Below, piece by piece: positions 33,926 through 42,874 of a DNA stretch of 64,000 bases. Positions within the stretch are counted from its first letter, which is position 1. Each line of letters begins with the position of its first letter. The stretch lies in the NCBI GenBank assembly GCA_964584935.1, contig CAZPBN010000008.1, forward strand, positions 1 through 64,000, in the 5' to 3' direction. This stretch comes from CAZPBN01 sp964584935 (GTDB lineage: Bacteria; Acidobacteriota; Aminicenantia; Aminicenantales; Aminicenantaceae). The notes under the pieces are model-generated. The model did no database searches. It saw only the letters and a list, made by a program, of their open reading frames with translations, and was not told the origin of the DNA. Position numbers and translations under genes: made by a program.

Positions 33926-34234
33926 TTATTCTTTTTTACTACTCTTATCAGTCTTAAGAACATCCACAACAATATTATTTATAGCAAATCTGGACATATT
34001 CTTATAAATGGTTTCATTAAACATTGACTCAGCTTTCTCATAATATTTTATAGCTTTGGATAATTCTCCTGCCTTTTCATATTCATATCCCAAAGCATAA
34101 GCAACATGTCCACTCTTGGTCTCTTTTAATAATTTTTCAAAACAGCCAATTTTCTCTTCATGAGTGAATTTTTTGCGACATTCTTTAACCTGTTCACTCA
34201 AAGCTTTCTCAGAAATTATAACCATTTGATACAA
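33926..34234 (-). CDS. Small TPR-like protein
   Basis: Protein of 102 residues (or 99 from the second ATG). Contains one clear TPR hairpin, HVAYALGYEYEKAGELSKA followed by IKYYEKAES, preceded by a CRKKFTHEEKIGCFEKLL helix. No signal peptide. Such one-repeat proteins normally mediate protein contacts. It stands alone between abfD and a large heptamer array, with unremarkable AT-rich flanks. I do not know the family. Confidence 0.6.
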   Translation of the reverse strand: MYQMVIISEKALSEQVKECRKKFTHEEKIGCFEKLLKETKSGHVAYALGYEYEKAGELSKAIKYYEKAESMFNETIYKNMSRFAINNIVVDVLKTDKSSKKE

Positions 34235-34370
34235 CCTTCTTTAGTAGGAATAACATAGGAACTATTTGATGTCAAAGCAAAAAAGTATATTATATAAAGT
34301 TCCCCTAAGTTTTTAAATTTTTATTATAAACATCAGAAGCATCCAATATAGAAGGAGTCTACAATAATAT

Positions 34371-34626
34371 CGTAAGACGTGAGACGTAAGATGAATATTA
34401 AGAATCGTAAGACGTAAGACGTCAGACGTGAGACGTGAGATGAAAATCAAGAATCGTAAGACGTGAGACGTGAGACGTGAGATGAATATTAAGAATCGTA
34501 AGACGTCAGACGTGAGACGTCAGACGAGAATGTGAAGAAAGCGTAAGACGTGAGACGTCAGACGTGAGACGTCAGACGAGAATGTGAAGAAAGCGTAAGA
34601 CGTGAGACGTCAGACGTGAGATGAAG
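34371..34626. repeat. 7-bp CGTRAGA repeat array, locus 4 (largest)
   Basis: About 256 bases: blocks of three to five heptamers (CGTAAGA, CGTGAGA, CGTCAGA) separated by ATGAATATTAAGAAT, ATGAAAATCAAGAAT and CGAGAATGTGAAGAAAG. Toward the right end, a unit of about 52 bases is tandemly repeated, spacer included. Occupies most of the 552-base gap before the first C69 peptidase gene. Confidence 0.9.
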
Positions 34627-34786
34627 AAATAACGATATAACAAACAATAATTTATCCATCAGAAATGCAAAGAACTTGATTTTGTGACAGATAATTATAA
34701 AATACATCTATTCATGGAAATTAAAAAATCAGTCACCAGTTTTTATAAAAAGTTCGGATAAATCCTATGCTAAGGAGAAAAATAAC

Positions 34787-36541
34787 ATGACTACAAAAAA
34801 GATTTATTTCAATTCAGTGATATTATTAGGTATTGTCTCAATTGTCTTTTTCCTTTTTTTCTCTAATAATGTCACCAAACAAAATGACAGCTCTTTAGGC
34901 TCAGAATATGCCGAACGATGCACTTCCATACTGGTGGGGAAAAAAGCATCCACAGATGGTTCGGTGATGATCACTCATGCTGCAGATTGCGGCTTATGTG
35001 ATTTCACCTGGCACCATATACCTGCAGCAGACTACGAAAAAGGAGCTGTGCGCAAAATCTACCACATAAATCAAATCAAAACCTGGCCTCCGGACAAAGG
35101 AGGGAAATGGGGTAATCTGGAACAAGGATACACAGGAGTGGATATTCCCCAGGTTCCTCACACCTATTCTTACGTGCACTCGGTTTTCGGTTATATGAAT
35201 GAAAATCAAGTGAGTATAGGAGAAGCCACCATTGGCTGCCGGAGGAAAATGATGAATCCCACTCCCTCCGCTGTTTTTGATATCACCACTTTAACCCTGA
35301 TTGCCATGGAACGAAGCACAACAGCCCGAGAAGCCATAAGGATTATGGGCTCACTTGCGGAAAAGTACGGATATGGATTTCATGACAGAGGAGAAATGCT
35401 TGCTGTTGCCGATGCTGAAGAAGCCTGGATATTCGAAATCATGCCTGTCGGTCCCTTATGGACACCAGAAAGTGGAAAGCCAGGAGCTGTGTGGTGTGCC
35501 CAGCGAGTCCCTGATAATCATGTGAGTGTGTGTCCAAATGAATCAAGAATCGGAGAGATTGACCTTAAAAATAAGAATTTTTTTCTTGCTTCTCCAAATG
35601 TCATCTCCTATGCCATTGAAAACGGCTATTACAATCCAGAAAGCAAAGAACCCTTTAGCTGGAAAAAAGCTTATTCTCCCGTCCAAGGCAGCGCTTCCAG
35701 CTCTTATGGAAGAAGGGGCCGCTTATGGCGATTTTTCTCCCTGGTTGCCCCCTCTCGAAACTTCAGCCCCGATACCCCAAATATGGACTTCCCTTTTTCT
35801 GTCAAACCGGATAGAAAACTTTCCTTAGAGGATATTATGGAATTAACTAGAGATAAATATAAGGGAAGTCCGTTTGACCCGTCAAAAGGAATTAAAGCAG
35901 GACCTTTTTCAAATCCCAACTATTTCCGGAGTTTTGAATACGAAAAAAATAGATATTTTGCTCCCAGATGCATAAGCGTCAATAATTCGGAATACACAAC
36001 CATTTGTCAATGCAGAAACTGGCTTCCTGATGCCATTGGCGGAGTTCTCTGGATAGCTCTTGGTTCTCAGGAAACCTCCTGTTACATCCCTTTTTACGCC
36101 GGCGTTACCCAAATGCCGGAATCCTACAGTATTGGAGATCACTGGGAGTTCAACAGGGACTCTGCTAGATGGGCATTTGACTATGTTGATTTTCACACAC
36201 AGACAGTCCACTCCTATGCCATAAAAGACGTCCAATCAGCTCAAAAGAAATGGGAAAAAGGAGCTATTAACATGCTGCCTGCGATCGATAAAACAGCGGA
36301 AGAACTTTATCAATTGGATCCTCTCCAAGCAAAAGAATTCATAACCGAGTACTGTATCAATAATGCAGACAATGTTCTTAATGCATGGTGGGAACTCGGT
36401 GACAATATTCTGGTCAAATACAATCATTTCCGTATTTATGATTCAGAAAAAAGAACCATCAAAAGTATTCAATGGCCTGATTGGTGGAAGGAAGCTGTTA
36501 TCACCCATGATAAACTCGAACCAATGTATCAAATCAAATAG
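34787..36541 (+). CDS. C69-family dipeptidase, exported (copy 1)
   Basis: Ntn-hydrolase of 584 residues. An N-terminal hydrophobic export segment (ILLGIVSIVFFLFFSNN) is followed by ERCTSILVGKKASTDGS at about residues 43-60; the cysteine of that motif is the nucleophile exposed by processing in the C69 family. Other conserved blocks: YGFHDRGEMLAVAD, VWCAQRVPDNHVSVC, WRFFSLVAPSRNFSP. It cleaves dipeptides or releases N-terminal residues from short peptides, here outside the cytoplasm. AAGGAG precedes the ATG. The next gene at 36805 is a close paralogue; a 9-bp array lies between. Confidence 0.9.
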   Translation: MTTKKIYFNSVILLGIVSIVFFLFFSNNVTKQNDSSLGSEYAERCTSILVGKKASTDGSVMITHAADCGLCDFTWHHIPAADYEKGAVRKIYHINQIKTWPPDKGGKWGNLEQGYTGVDIPQVPHTYSYVHSVFGYMNENQVSIGEATIGCRRKMMNPTPSAVFDITTLTLIAMERSTTAREAIRIMGSLAEKYGYGFHDRGEMLAVADAEEAWIFEIMPVGPLWTPESGKPGAVWCAQRVPDNHVSVCPNESRIGEIDLKNKNFFLASPNVISYAIENGYYNPESKEPFSWKKAYSPVQGSASSSYGRRGRLWRFFSLVAPSRNFSPDTPNMDFPFSVKPDRKLSLEDIMELTRDKYKGSPFDPSKGIKAGPFSNPNYFRSFEYEKNRYFAPRCISVNNSEYTTICQCRNWLPDAIGGVLWIALGSQETSCYIPFYAGVTQMPESYSIGDHWEFNRDSARWAFDYVDFHTQTVHSYAIKDVQSAQKKWEKGAINMLPAIDKTAEELYQLDPLQAKEFITEYCINNADNVLNAWWELGDNILVKYNHFRIYDSEKRTIKSIQWPDWWKEAVITHDKLEPMYQIK

Positions 36542-36560
36542 AAAGCAATTGCGTTAATTG

Positions 36561-36641
36561 CGTCAATCTAGTCCATTTCGTCTATTTGGTCTGTTTAGTC
36601 TATTTGGTCTGTTTCGTCTGTTTCGTCGGTTTGGACTGTTC
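36561..36641. repeat. 9-bp tandem repeat array, locus 5 (9 units)
   Basis: Units CGTCAATCT, AGTCCATTT, CGTCTATTT, GGTCTGTTT, AGTCTATTT, GGTCTGTTT, CGTCTGTTT, CGTCGGTTT, GGACTGTTC. Starts 20 bases after the stop of the first C69 gene, separating it from its paralogue. Confidence 0.85.
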
Positions 36642-36804
36642 GGGGACCAGCCTTACGATGTCCCGTTTTTCAAACCGTGCGAAGTAAGGAATAATGGGAA
36701 CTGGAGATTGACGAAACTTCATCCATAAATTGTATTTGTTTTATTTTTCTAAATTATTTAAAATATCTTGATGACATCTTAATAAAAGAAGGAGGTAAAC
36801 TTTT

Positions 36805-38565
36805 ATGAAAATTAAAAAATCTTTACCATTGGTAACTACCATACTCACTCTCTTTATTCTTTCTACATTAAACGGCTTCTCAACTCAAAACAACAAACAA
36901 AGCAACCCCTTTAATTCGATCAATCCTCTAGATGGCTGCACGGTTATCATAGTGGGAAAAAATGCATCCACAGATGGCTCTGTTATGACCACCCATACTT
37001 GTGACTGCGGTCTTTGTGACTGGACATGGAGATATGTTCCAGCCAAAGATTATGAACCTGATAGCAAATATAAAATATACCATGTCAACCAGTTTAAAAC
37101 ATTCCCTCCGGAAATAGGTCTTAAATGGGACATTGTGAAAGATGATTATACAGGCTTGGAAATACCTCAGGTAGAACATACATATTCCTTTTTACACGGT
37201 GCATTTGGCTACATGAACGAAAATCAGGTCGCCATTGGAGAATCCACAATCGGCTGTCACAAAAAAATGAGAAATCCCACACCGTCTGCAAATTTTGATA
37301 TCACCATGCTTACTATCATCGCCATGGAAAGAGCCAAAACAGCAAGGGAAGCTATAAAAATAATGGGCACCATGGGAGAAAAATACGGATATGGATTCAC
37401 AGATACAGGCGAGATGCTCGCTGTGGCAGATCCCAACGAAGTCTGGATTTTTGAAATAATGCCGGTTGGCCCTCTCTGGACTCCGGAAAGCGGAAAACCA
37501 GGAGCTATTTGGTGTGCTCAACGAGTTCCTGATGATCATGTGAGTGTGTGTCCGAATGAATCCCGCATTGGAGAAATAGACCTCGATAATGAGGATTATT
37601 TCATGGCATCATCTAATGTAATCTCCTATGCTGTGGATCATGGCTATTACGACCCGGACAGCGGAGAACCTTTCAGCTGGAAAAAAGCTTATTCTCCCAC
37701 TGATGCCAGTGCCACAAGCACCAATGGATCCAGGGGCCGGATGTGGCGCTTTTTTGATTTAGTCGCTCCTTCAAGAAATTTCAGCCCTGATAGGCCTAAT
37801 ATGGATTTTCCTTTTTCTATCAAACCAGACAAAAAACTTTCTGTCCAAGATGTCATGAAAATGACACGGGATAAATTTTCAGGAACTCCTTTTGATCCAG
37901 CGGAAGGTCTTCAGGGGGGTCCATTTGGAGATCCCCATTATCTTCCTTATGGTTTTACTCTGGACGGAAAAAAATACAATACAGCTAGAGTCATTGGTGT
38001 AAACCGGGCTGAATATGTAACGGTTACTCAATGCAGAGATTGGCTGCCAGATCCAATAGGAGGAATTGTTTGGCTTGCTTTCGGAGCTCAGGACACTTCC
38101 TGCTTTATGCCTCTTTATATCGGCATCACAAAAATACCCCACTCGTTTGAAATCGGAGACCATTGGAAATTCGATAGAGACTCTGCCAGATGGGCATTCG
38201 ACTATGTCGATTACCATACACATCCCCTTTATTCTCTTGCTATCGAAGATGTGAGAAAAGCCCAGAAAAAATGGGAAGGATTGGCTGTTTCAAGAACAAC
38301 GGATATTGATAAAAAGGCTAAAGAGCTCTACGAACAGGATCCTGTCAAAGCAAATGATTTCTTAACCAATTATTGCGTCAATAATGCTAATCTGGTTGTG
38401 CAGGCATGGTGGGATCTGGGAGACAATTTACTGGTCAAATACAATCATCTCTGGATCTATGATATCAAGGAAAGAAAAAGAAGAAGTCTTAAATTCCCAG
38501 ACTGGTATCTAAAACTTCTAATTGAATACAACAATCTGAAACCACAACCAGAAGAAAAAAAATAA
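36805..38565 (+). CDS. C69-family dipeptidase, exported (copy 2)
   Basis: Protein of 586 residues, paralogue of the preceding C69 enzyme across its whole length. Signal segment TILTLFILSTLNGFS, then DGCTVIIVGKNASTDGS with the catalytic cysteine near residue 45, then YGFTDTGEMLAVADP, IWCAQRVPDDHVSVC and WRFFDLVAPSRNFSP. AAGGAGG precedes the ATG. Tandem copies suggest a need for high dosage or for two specificities; the substitutions between the copies are spread evenly and both appear intact. Confidence 0.9.
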   Translation: MKIKKSLPLVTTILTLFILSTLNGFSTQNNKQSNPFNSINPLDGCTVIIVGKNASTDGSVMTTHTCDCGLCDWTWRYVPAKDYEPDSKYKIYHVNQFKTFPPEIGLKWDIVKDDYTGLEIPQVEHTYSFLHGAFGYMNENQVAIGESTIGCHKKMRNPTPSANFDITMLTIIAMERAKTAREAIKIMGTMGEKYGYGFTDTGEMLAVADPNEVWIFEIMPVGPLWTPESGKPGAIWCAQRVPDDHVSVCPNESRIGEIDLDNEDYFMASSNVISYAVDHGYYDPDSGEPFSWKKAYSPTDASATSTNGSRGRMWRFFDLVAPSRNFSPDRPNMDFPFSIKPDKKLSVQDVMKMTRDKFSGTPFDPAEGLQGGPFGDPHYLPYGFTLDGKKYNTARVIGVNRAEYVTVTQCRDWLPDPIGGIVWLAFGAQDTSCFMPLYIGITKIPHSFEIGDHWKFDRDSARWAFDYVDYHTHPLYSLAIEDVRKAQKKWEGLAVSRTTDIDKKAKELYEQDPVKANDFLTNYCVNNANLVVQAWWDLGDNLLVKYNHLWIYDIKERKRRSLKFPDWYLKLLIEYNNLKPQPEEKK

Positions 38566-38708
38566 TCAATAGAGGAAGGGATTATTCAGTGGCTTCAGGG
38601 ATTCTAATAATCGTTTCCAAGGAGGAAACACAAGGATAGAAATAAAAACTGTCTGTATTTTTTATCTTTATTGGCAACTCATTTAACTGAAGCCAAAGGG
38701 AGGCTTTA

Positions 38709-39368
38709 ATGAAAACAACAAAATATATGAAATTTTTTCTCATTCTCATTTCATTTTTTATTTTTAGCGTCTATGCTTTCAGTGATACGGAAACCTTAAA
38801 AGCCAAAAAACCGATACTCACAACTTCAGCAGGTCAAAGCACTGATGTCACAACCTTAAACATTGTGTTTGATGAAGCAGGCATAGGGTATGACTACTGC
38901 GATGTTCCCACCGTTGAAATGCTTGAAGACGGGGTAGGACTGGGAGACAGAGAATCCGGAGAGGGATTTCACGTTGAAATACACACGAACTTGGATAAAT
39001 TTCCAGCTGGCTCTCCTTATAAAACGGTTATATTTGCCATCGGAGCCAGTTTGAAAGGAATGGGAGCTTCGGGGCTTACGGTTGGAAAAGAAGAAAAACG
39101 CCTTAAGAACATCATCGACTACTGTCAAAATAACGATATCACCATTATTGCTGTCCATATCGGAGGCATATCAAAAAGAGGAGCTCCGGGAAGTGATAAT
39201 GAGCGGATGATCAATGCGGTTGCTCCTCAAGCAGATCAAATAATCATCACTACTTCAAGCAACAAAGACGGAAGATTTGACGAAATAGCCAAGAAAAATG
39301 ACATTCCTTTAACAAAAATTGAATATGCATTGGAACTTGTTGATATTATAAAAGATATTTTTGAATAA
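38709..39368 (+). CDS. Exported DUF6305-like protein
   Basis: Protein of 219 residues. Signal peptide FFLILISFFIFSVYAFS, then a Rossmann-like alpha/beta core: KKPILTTSAGQSTD, YKTVIFAIGASLKGMGASG, TIIAVHIGGISKRGAPGSDN and ADQIIITTSSNKDGRFDEIA. It resembles the DUF6305 family, exported proteins of unknown role. GGGAGG precedes the ATG. It follows the C69 pair on the same strand with a 143-base gap, and may be part of the same peptide-use region. Confidence 0.6.
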   Translation: MKTTKYMKFFLILISFFIFSVYAFSDTETLKAKKPILTTSAGQSTDVTTLNIVFDEAGIGYDYCDVPTVEMLEDGVGLGDRESGEGFHVEIHTNLDKFPAGSPYKTVIFAIGASLKGMGASGLTVGKEEKRLKNIIDYCQNNDITIIAVHIGGISKRGAPGSDNERMINAVAPQADQIIITTSSNKDGRFDEIAKKNDIPLTKIEYALELVDIIKDIFE

Positions 39369-39586
39369 ATCTTTCAATCCGAATTATCGTAAGACGCAAG
39401 ATGCCATTGGAAAAATGAACACCAAGAGGACTATGTCATCATCTAACTTAAACAATGAGTGCTCAGTTGCTATATGGTTGGATTGTTGGTTATATACGCC
39501 ACTCTTTACAAAGAAAGCCATTTGATTGCGTTCCCCCTTACCCACTGTGTTTATTTTGTGCCTGAGGCAGGGATTGTTTCTTCAGA

Positions 39587-40096
39587 TTATAAAAACAATT
39601 GTCTTGCTTTTTTTTCCAACACTCCGACTTCTGTAAGCAATTCCTGTAACTTTTTTATCATTAATCTGGCTTTAATATTCTCCAGCTTTCTTTTTCCTTC
39701 ATTCTGCTTTTTGTAATATCTTAAAAGAAAAACTTCAATTTCTGAACCGTCTATATATTTTCTCAATAATTCATCATTGATAATTTCTTTCCTCACATCT
39801 TCGAAATCTTTGCCTTTGGCAACTATGTGACTCTCTTTGCGCAGTTCCTCTCTCCACTTCTCAAATTCGTCAGAAGCATAATCGGGCATGGGGCCTAAAT
39901 ACTTGCGTGCATTTTTAATGACTTCGTGATATAAATTTTCTCCGTCTTTATATACTTTCCTTGCTTGATAATAATCAGTAGAACTTGGAAATGAAATATC
40001 TTCCAGTAATTTCTTAAAAACATCAATAGAATAAACCAAATAATCGCAGGCTTCAATGGCTTTTTTGTAAACGAGTTTGTCTATTCTTCCTTTCAT
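39587..40096 (-). CDS. Hypothetical helical protein
   Basis: Cytoplasmic protein of 169 residues, nearly all helix by appearance, rich in K and E (YKKAIEACDYLVYSIDVFKK, KWREELRKESHIVAK). No motif I recognise. The C-terminal part (KARLMIKKLQELLTEVGVLEKK) looks like a coiled coil. The start ATG at 40096 is the only good one. It is isolated between the DUF6305 gene (convergent) and nnr. Confidence 0.55.
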   Translation of the reverse strand: MKGRIDKLVYKKAIEACDYLVYSIDVFKKLLEDISFPSSTDYYQARKVYKDGENLYHEVIKNARKYLGPMPDYASDEFEKWREELRKESHIVAKGKDFEDVRKEIINDELLRKYIDGSEIEVFLLRYYKKQNEGKRKLENIKARLMIKKLQELLTEVGVLEKKARQLFL

Positions 40097-40218
40097 TTTA
40101 AGCTGTTGATTTTATCCAGATTCTTCAAACATATCCCGCTTGATTTTTATCATATCATTTTTTTTGAAAAAATTAAAACCAAAATATCAGATTCCATCCT
40201 TTCATCTCTTGTCTTTTT

Positions 40219-41793
40219 CTATATAACAGATAAACTCTGATAATAATCGGATAAAATTTCGTCATATCTTTGTCTAAAATCTCTCAGAGCATAGGGAAGA
40301 TAATCCAGAATATCCTGGGCTGTGATCCCATCCTCTCCTTTCTTCACAGCAGCCATATCTCCGGAATATCCATGCATAAACACTCCGGTTTTCACTGCTT
40401 CTATCAATGGGAGGCCCAATCCATACATGGCTGCAATAGTCCCCGTAAGGACATCTCCGGATCCCGCGGACGCCATCCCTGAATTCCCGCTCATATTGAC
40501 AAAGACATGTTCATCAGGGCTTCCAATCAAAGTGTGAGCTCCTTTTAGAACAATGACAGCGTTCAATTTCTTGGCCCATTTCTGTACCAAATCGGTTTTA
40601 TTATTAATTATTTCAGAAACTGGTTTATCAACCATCCTTGACATTTCTCCCAAATGAGGAGTGAGAATTGTCGGAGCGGATCTTTTTCTCAGTATTTCTA
40701 TATCACTTGATAGAGCAGTGATTCCATCCCCATCCAGGAGGAGAGGATTCTTTAATCTTCGTGCTAAATATAAAACCAGTTCCTGGGTTTCTTTATTCAG
40801 AGACAACCCCGGTCCTAAGACAACCATATCAAGTTTCTCAGCTAAACGTAAAATCTCCTCCCTGTTCTCCAAAGCAACACTTCCTGTATCTGTTTCCTTC
40901 TGGGGAACAAAAACAATTTCACTTCCTTTGTTGGCAATAAAAGGGCTTATTGAAAAAGGAGCCGCTAACCGAGAATAGCCTCCTCCAGCTTTTAAAAAGG
41001 ATAGAGCAGAAAAGTAAGGAGCTCCGTAGTAATTGGACGCTCCCGCAACAAAAAGAACATCTCCAAAGTTTCCTTTATGGGCATCCTTATCCCTTTCCGG
41101 AAGTTTTAAGGGAATATTTATCTCTATTTTCAGGGAATCTTTCTTATAAAGCTGGGGAGGAAACGATATGTGAGTGACATACAGTCGCCCACAAAGATCG
41201 TATCCTGGATAAAGGAGATTGCCTATTTTGGGAAGCCCAAATGACACTGTATAATCCGCTTTGACCCCAGTCCCCATTATCTGTCCGGTATTCCCGTTGA
41301 TTCCGGACGGAATATCTATACTGAAAATTGTTTTATTCGCTTTATTAATTGTTTGGATCACATTTTTATGCAAGCCCGTCACATTTCTGGTCAATCCGGT
41401 TCCAAATATCCCATCCACAATCGCATCGGAACGGGATATTTCATTTTCCAATGATTTGATTGATTTTATCCGATTGACCTCTATAGGCAATTGAGTAATG
41501 ATTTCATAGTTTTTCTTTGCAGCTCCCTTAAATTTTGCTGAATCAGCCATTAAAAATACAGTCGCCTTTCCTCCCATTGAATGAATTTTTCTTGCAACCA
41601 TCAATCCATCCCCCCCATTATTTCCTGAACCACAGATGATAATGAATTTTTTCCCTTTAATGCCAAATTCTTTAAGAATCACAAAATATACAGCATGCCC
41701 CGCATTCTCCATGAGCAATTCTTGGGAAATTCCATATTTCTCCATAGCGCTTTTATCTAAATTCCTCATTTCTTCAACAGTTGATATTTTCAT
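40219..41793 (-). CDS. nnr: Bifunctional NAD(P)HX epimerase / ADP-dependent dehydratase
   Basis: Repairs hydrated NADH and NADPH. The N-terminal half (about 1-210) is the YjeF_N epimerase with GSGNNGGDGLMVAR near residue 54 and IDIPSGING near 158. The C-terminal half (about 225-510) is the ribokinase-like dehydratase with LFVAGASNYYGAP, LLDGDGITAL, LTPHLGEM and SGMASAGSGDVLTG, which includes the catalytic aspartate. The fused form of 524 residues is the common bacterial arrangement. AGGGAGG precedes the ATG. Confidence 0.93.
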   Translation of the reverse strand: MKISTVEEMRNLDKSAMEKYGISQELLMENAGHAVYFVILKEFGIKGKKFIIICGSGNNGGDGLMVARKIHSMGGKATVFLMADSAKFKGAAKKNYEIITQLPIEVNRIKSIKSLENEISRSDAIVDGIFGTGLTRNVTGLHKNVIQTINKANKTIFSIDIPSGINGNTGQIMGTGVKADYTVSFGLPKIGNLLYPGYDLCGRLYVTHISFPPQLYKKDSLKIEINIPLKLPERDKDAHKGNFGDVLFVAGASNYYGAPYFSALSFLKAGGGYSRLAAPFSISPFIANKGSEIVFVPQKETDTGSVALENREEILRLAEKLDMVVLGPGLSLNKETQELVLYLARRLKNPLLLDGDGITALSSDIEILRKRSAPTILTPHLGEMSRMVDKPVSEIINNKTDLVQKWAKKLNAVIVLKGAHTLIGSPDEHVFVNMSGNSGMASAGSGDVLTGTIAAMYGLGLPLIEAVKTGVFMHGYSGDMAAVKKGEDGITAQDILDYLPYALRDFRQRYDEILSDYYQSLSVI

Positions 41794-41878
41794 TGTGCCT
41801 CCCTATAAGTTGGAATTCTTAATGAAACCTGATCATCATCCATAAAAATCCGGATTTTGGAGAAATCATTATATACAT

Positions 41879-42379
41879 TCATTGGAAACAATTCAAATGC
41901 ATTGCCGGTTCGTTTTTTTCAATACTCAGCTGTCCGGCAAGAATCTGAAGAGCGAGAACATCATCTTTAACAAAAGCATCCAGCTTCAGACTCTGCACAT
42001 CGAGAACTCCAATAACTCTATTTTTTAGCTTAATAGGAACAGCTAGTTCAGACTTCGTTTCCATATCCTCAAAGAATTTAAAATATCGAGCATCCTTTTT
42101 AACATCAGGAACCACAATCGGTTCTCCTATACTTGCTACATAGCTGATGATCCCATGTGATCCGATTTCAATTCTTATTTTATTTTCAAGTTCACGAAAA
42201 ACAGGTCGTGTCGCCGCTTGAAGCTTCAGTTCTTTTCCCTCAGAATCTGAAAGGAAAATACAGACATTATAATAAGCAAATGTATCGCTTATTAATTTTG
42301 TGGCTTCGTGAAGCAATTCATATAGATTAAGAATTGAAGTTATCTTTTTATTAAGTCTGGAGACCAGGCTTAAAATCAC
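41879..42379 (-). CDS. GAF-domain protein
   Basis: Protein of 166 residues from a GTG start, consisting of one GAF domain (YNVCIFLSDSEGKELKL, GSHGIISYVASIGEPIVVPD, SELAVPIKLKNRVIGVLDVQS). The typical ending QLSIAIENARLF is cut short as QLSIEKNEP. The upstream frame stays open for about 25 more codons without an ATG, so the N terminus is uncertain. There is no kinase, cyclase or other output domain, so it is either a stand-alone sensor or the remains of a larger signalling protein. Confidence 0.65.
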   Translation of the reverse strand: MILSLVSRLNKKITSILNLYELLHEATKLISDTFAYYNVCIFLSDSEGKELKLQAATRPVFRELENKIRIEIGSHGIISYVASIGEPIVVPDVKKDARYFKFFEDMETKSELAVPIKLKNRVIGVLDVQSLKLDAFVKDDVLALQILAGQLSIEKNEPAMHLNCFQ

Positions 42380-42874
42380 AGCCCGGCTTTTTAATCCTTT
42401 TTCCTGTTCATAAATTTTTGAATCATTCTCTTTATTATTTTTATTTTTTCCAATCAGTTTTTAAATATGTTTATTCGAATTATTCACCGGACAAGCTTAA
42501 TGCAGATGCGAGTGCAGCCTTCAAAGCTGTGGTTGCCTTCCGCTAAGGTGCTGTCATAAAACAAATTCAGCAAAACCAGCTTGCCTCTAAAGTATAAACA
42601 AAAACATATGTAAAAAATCATTTCAATAAGAAATAACCGCATTTGATTCCGGGATATATAATTATTTAACGGGCATAACATGGAAATATATAATTTTGCT
42701 GCCATTTTTTAGAAATAGTCCAGATAGCATTATATCATAGAATTCCAGGCTTCTGGGATGGCTTTTTGAACACTCTTTTGACTACGATTATAAGAGTATT
42801 TAAAGAAAAAACCGGAATCTGACAACCGTTTATCCCAATTATGCTTTTTTTCATCTTCAAAATCATTTCCTCAT
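42380..42874. other. Intergenic region, possible gene debris
   Basis: About 495 bases without a supported gene. On the minus strand, 42736-42860 keeps an open frame reading DEKKHNWDKRLSDSGFFFKY, then SYNRSQKSVQKAIPEAWNSM, which looks protein-like but has no start codon and no recognised relative. The rest is AT-rich. Confidence 0.3.

Noticed and set aside
34371..34626. Possible CRISPR array
   Set aside because: Repeat unit is only seven bases and the spacers are alike rather than unique; no cas genes nearby. The RecB-like nuclease at 23681 has a Cas4-like cysteine set but no Cas context.
39459..39716. Plus-strand ORF of 85 residues after the DUF6305-like gene
   Set aside because: Largely antisense to the helical hypothetical gene at 39587-40096 and without a ribosome site.
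42736..42860. Protein-like open frame after the flavin oxidoreductase
   Set aside because: No start codon and no recognised homology; could be debris, but not enough to call a gene.
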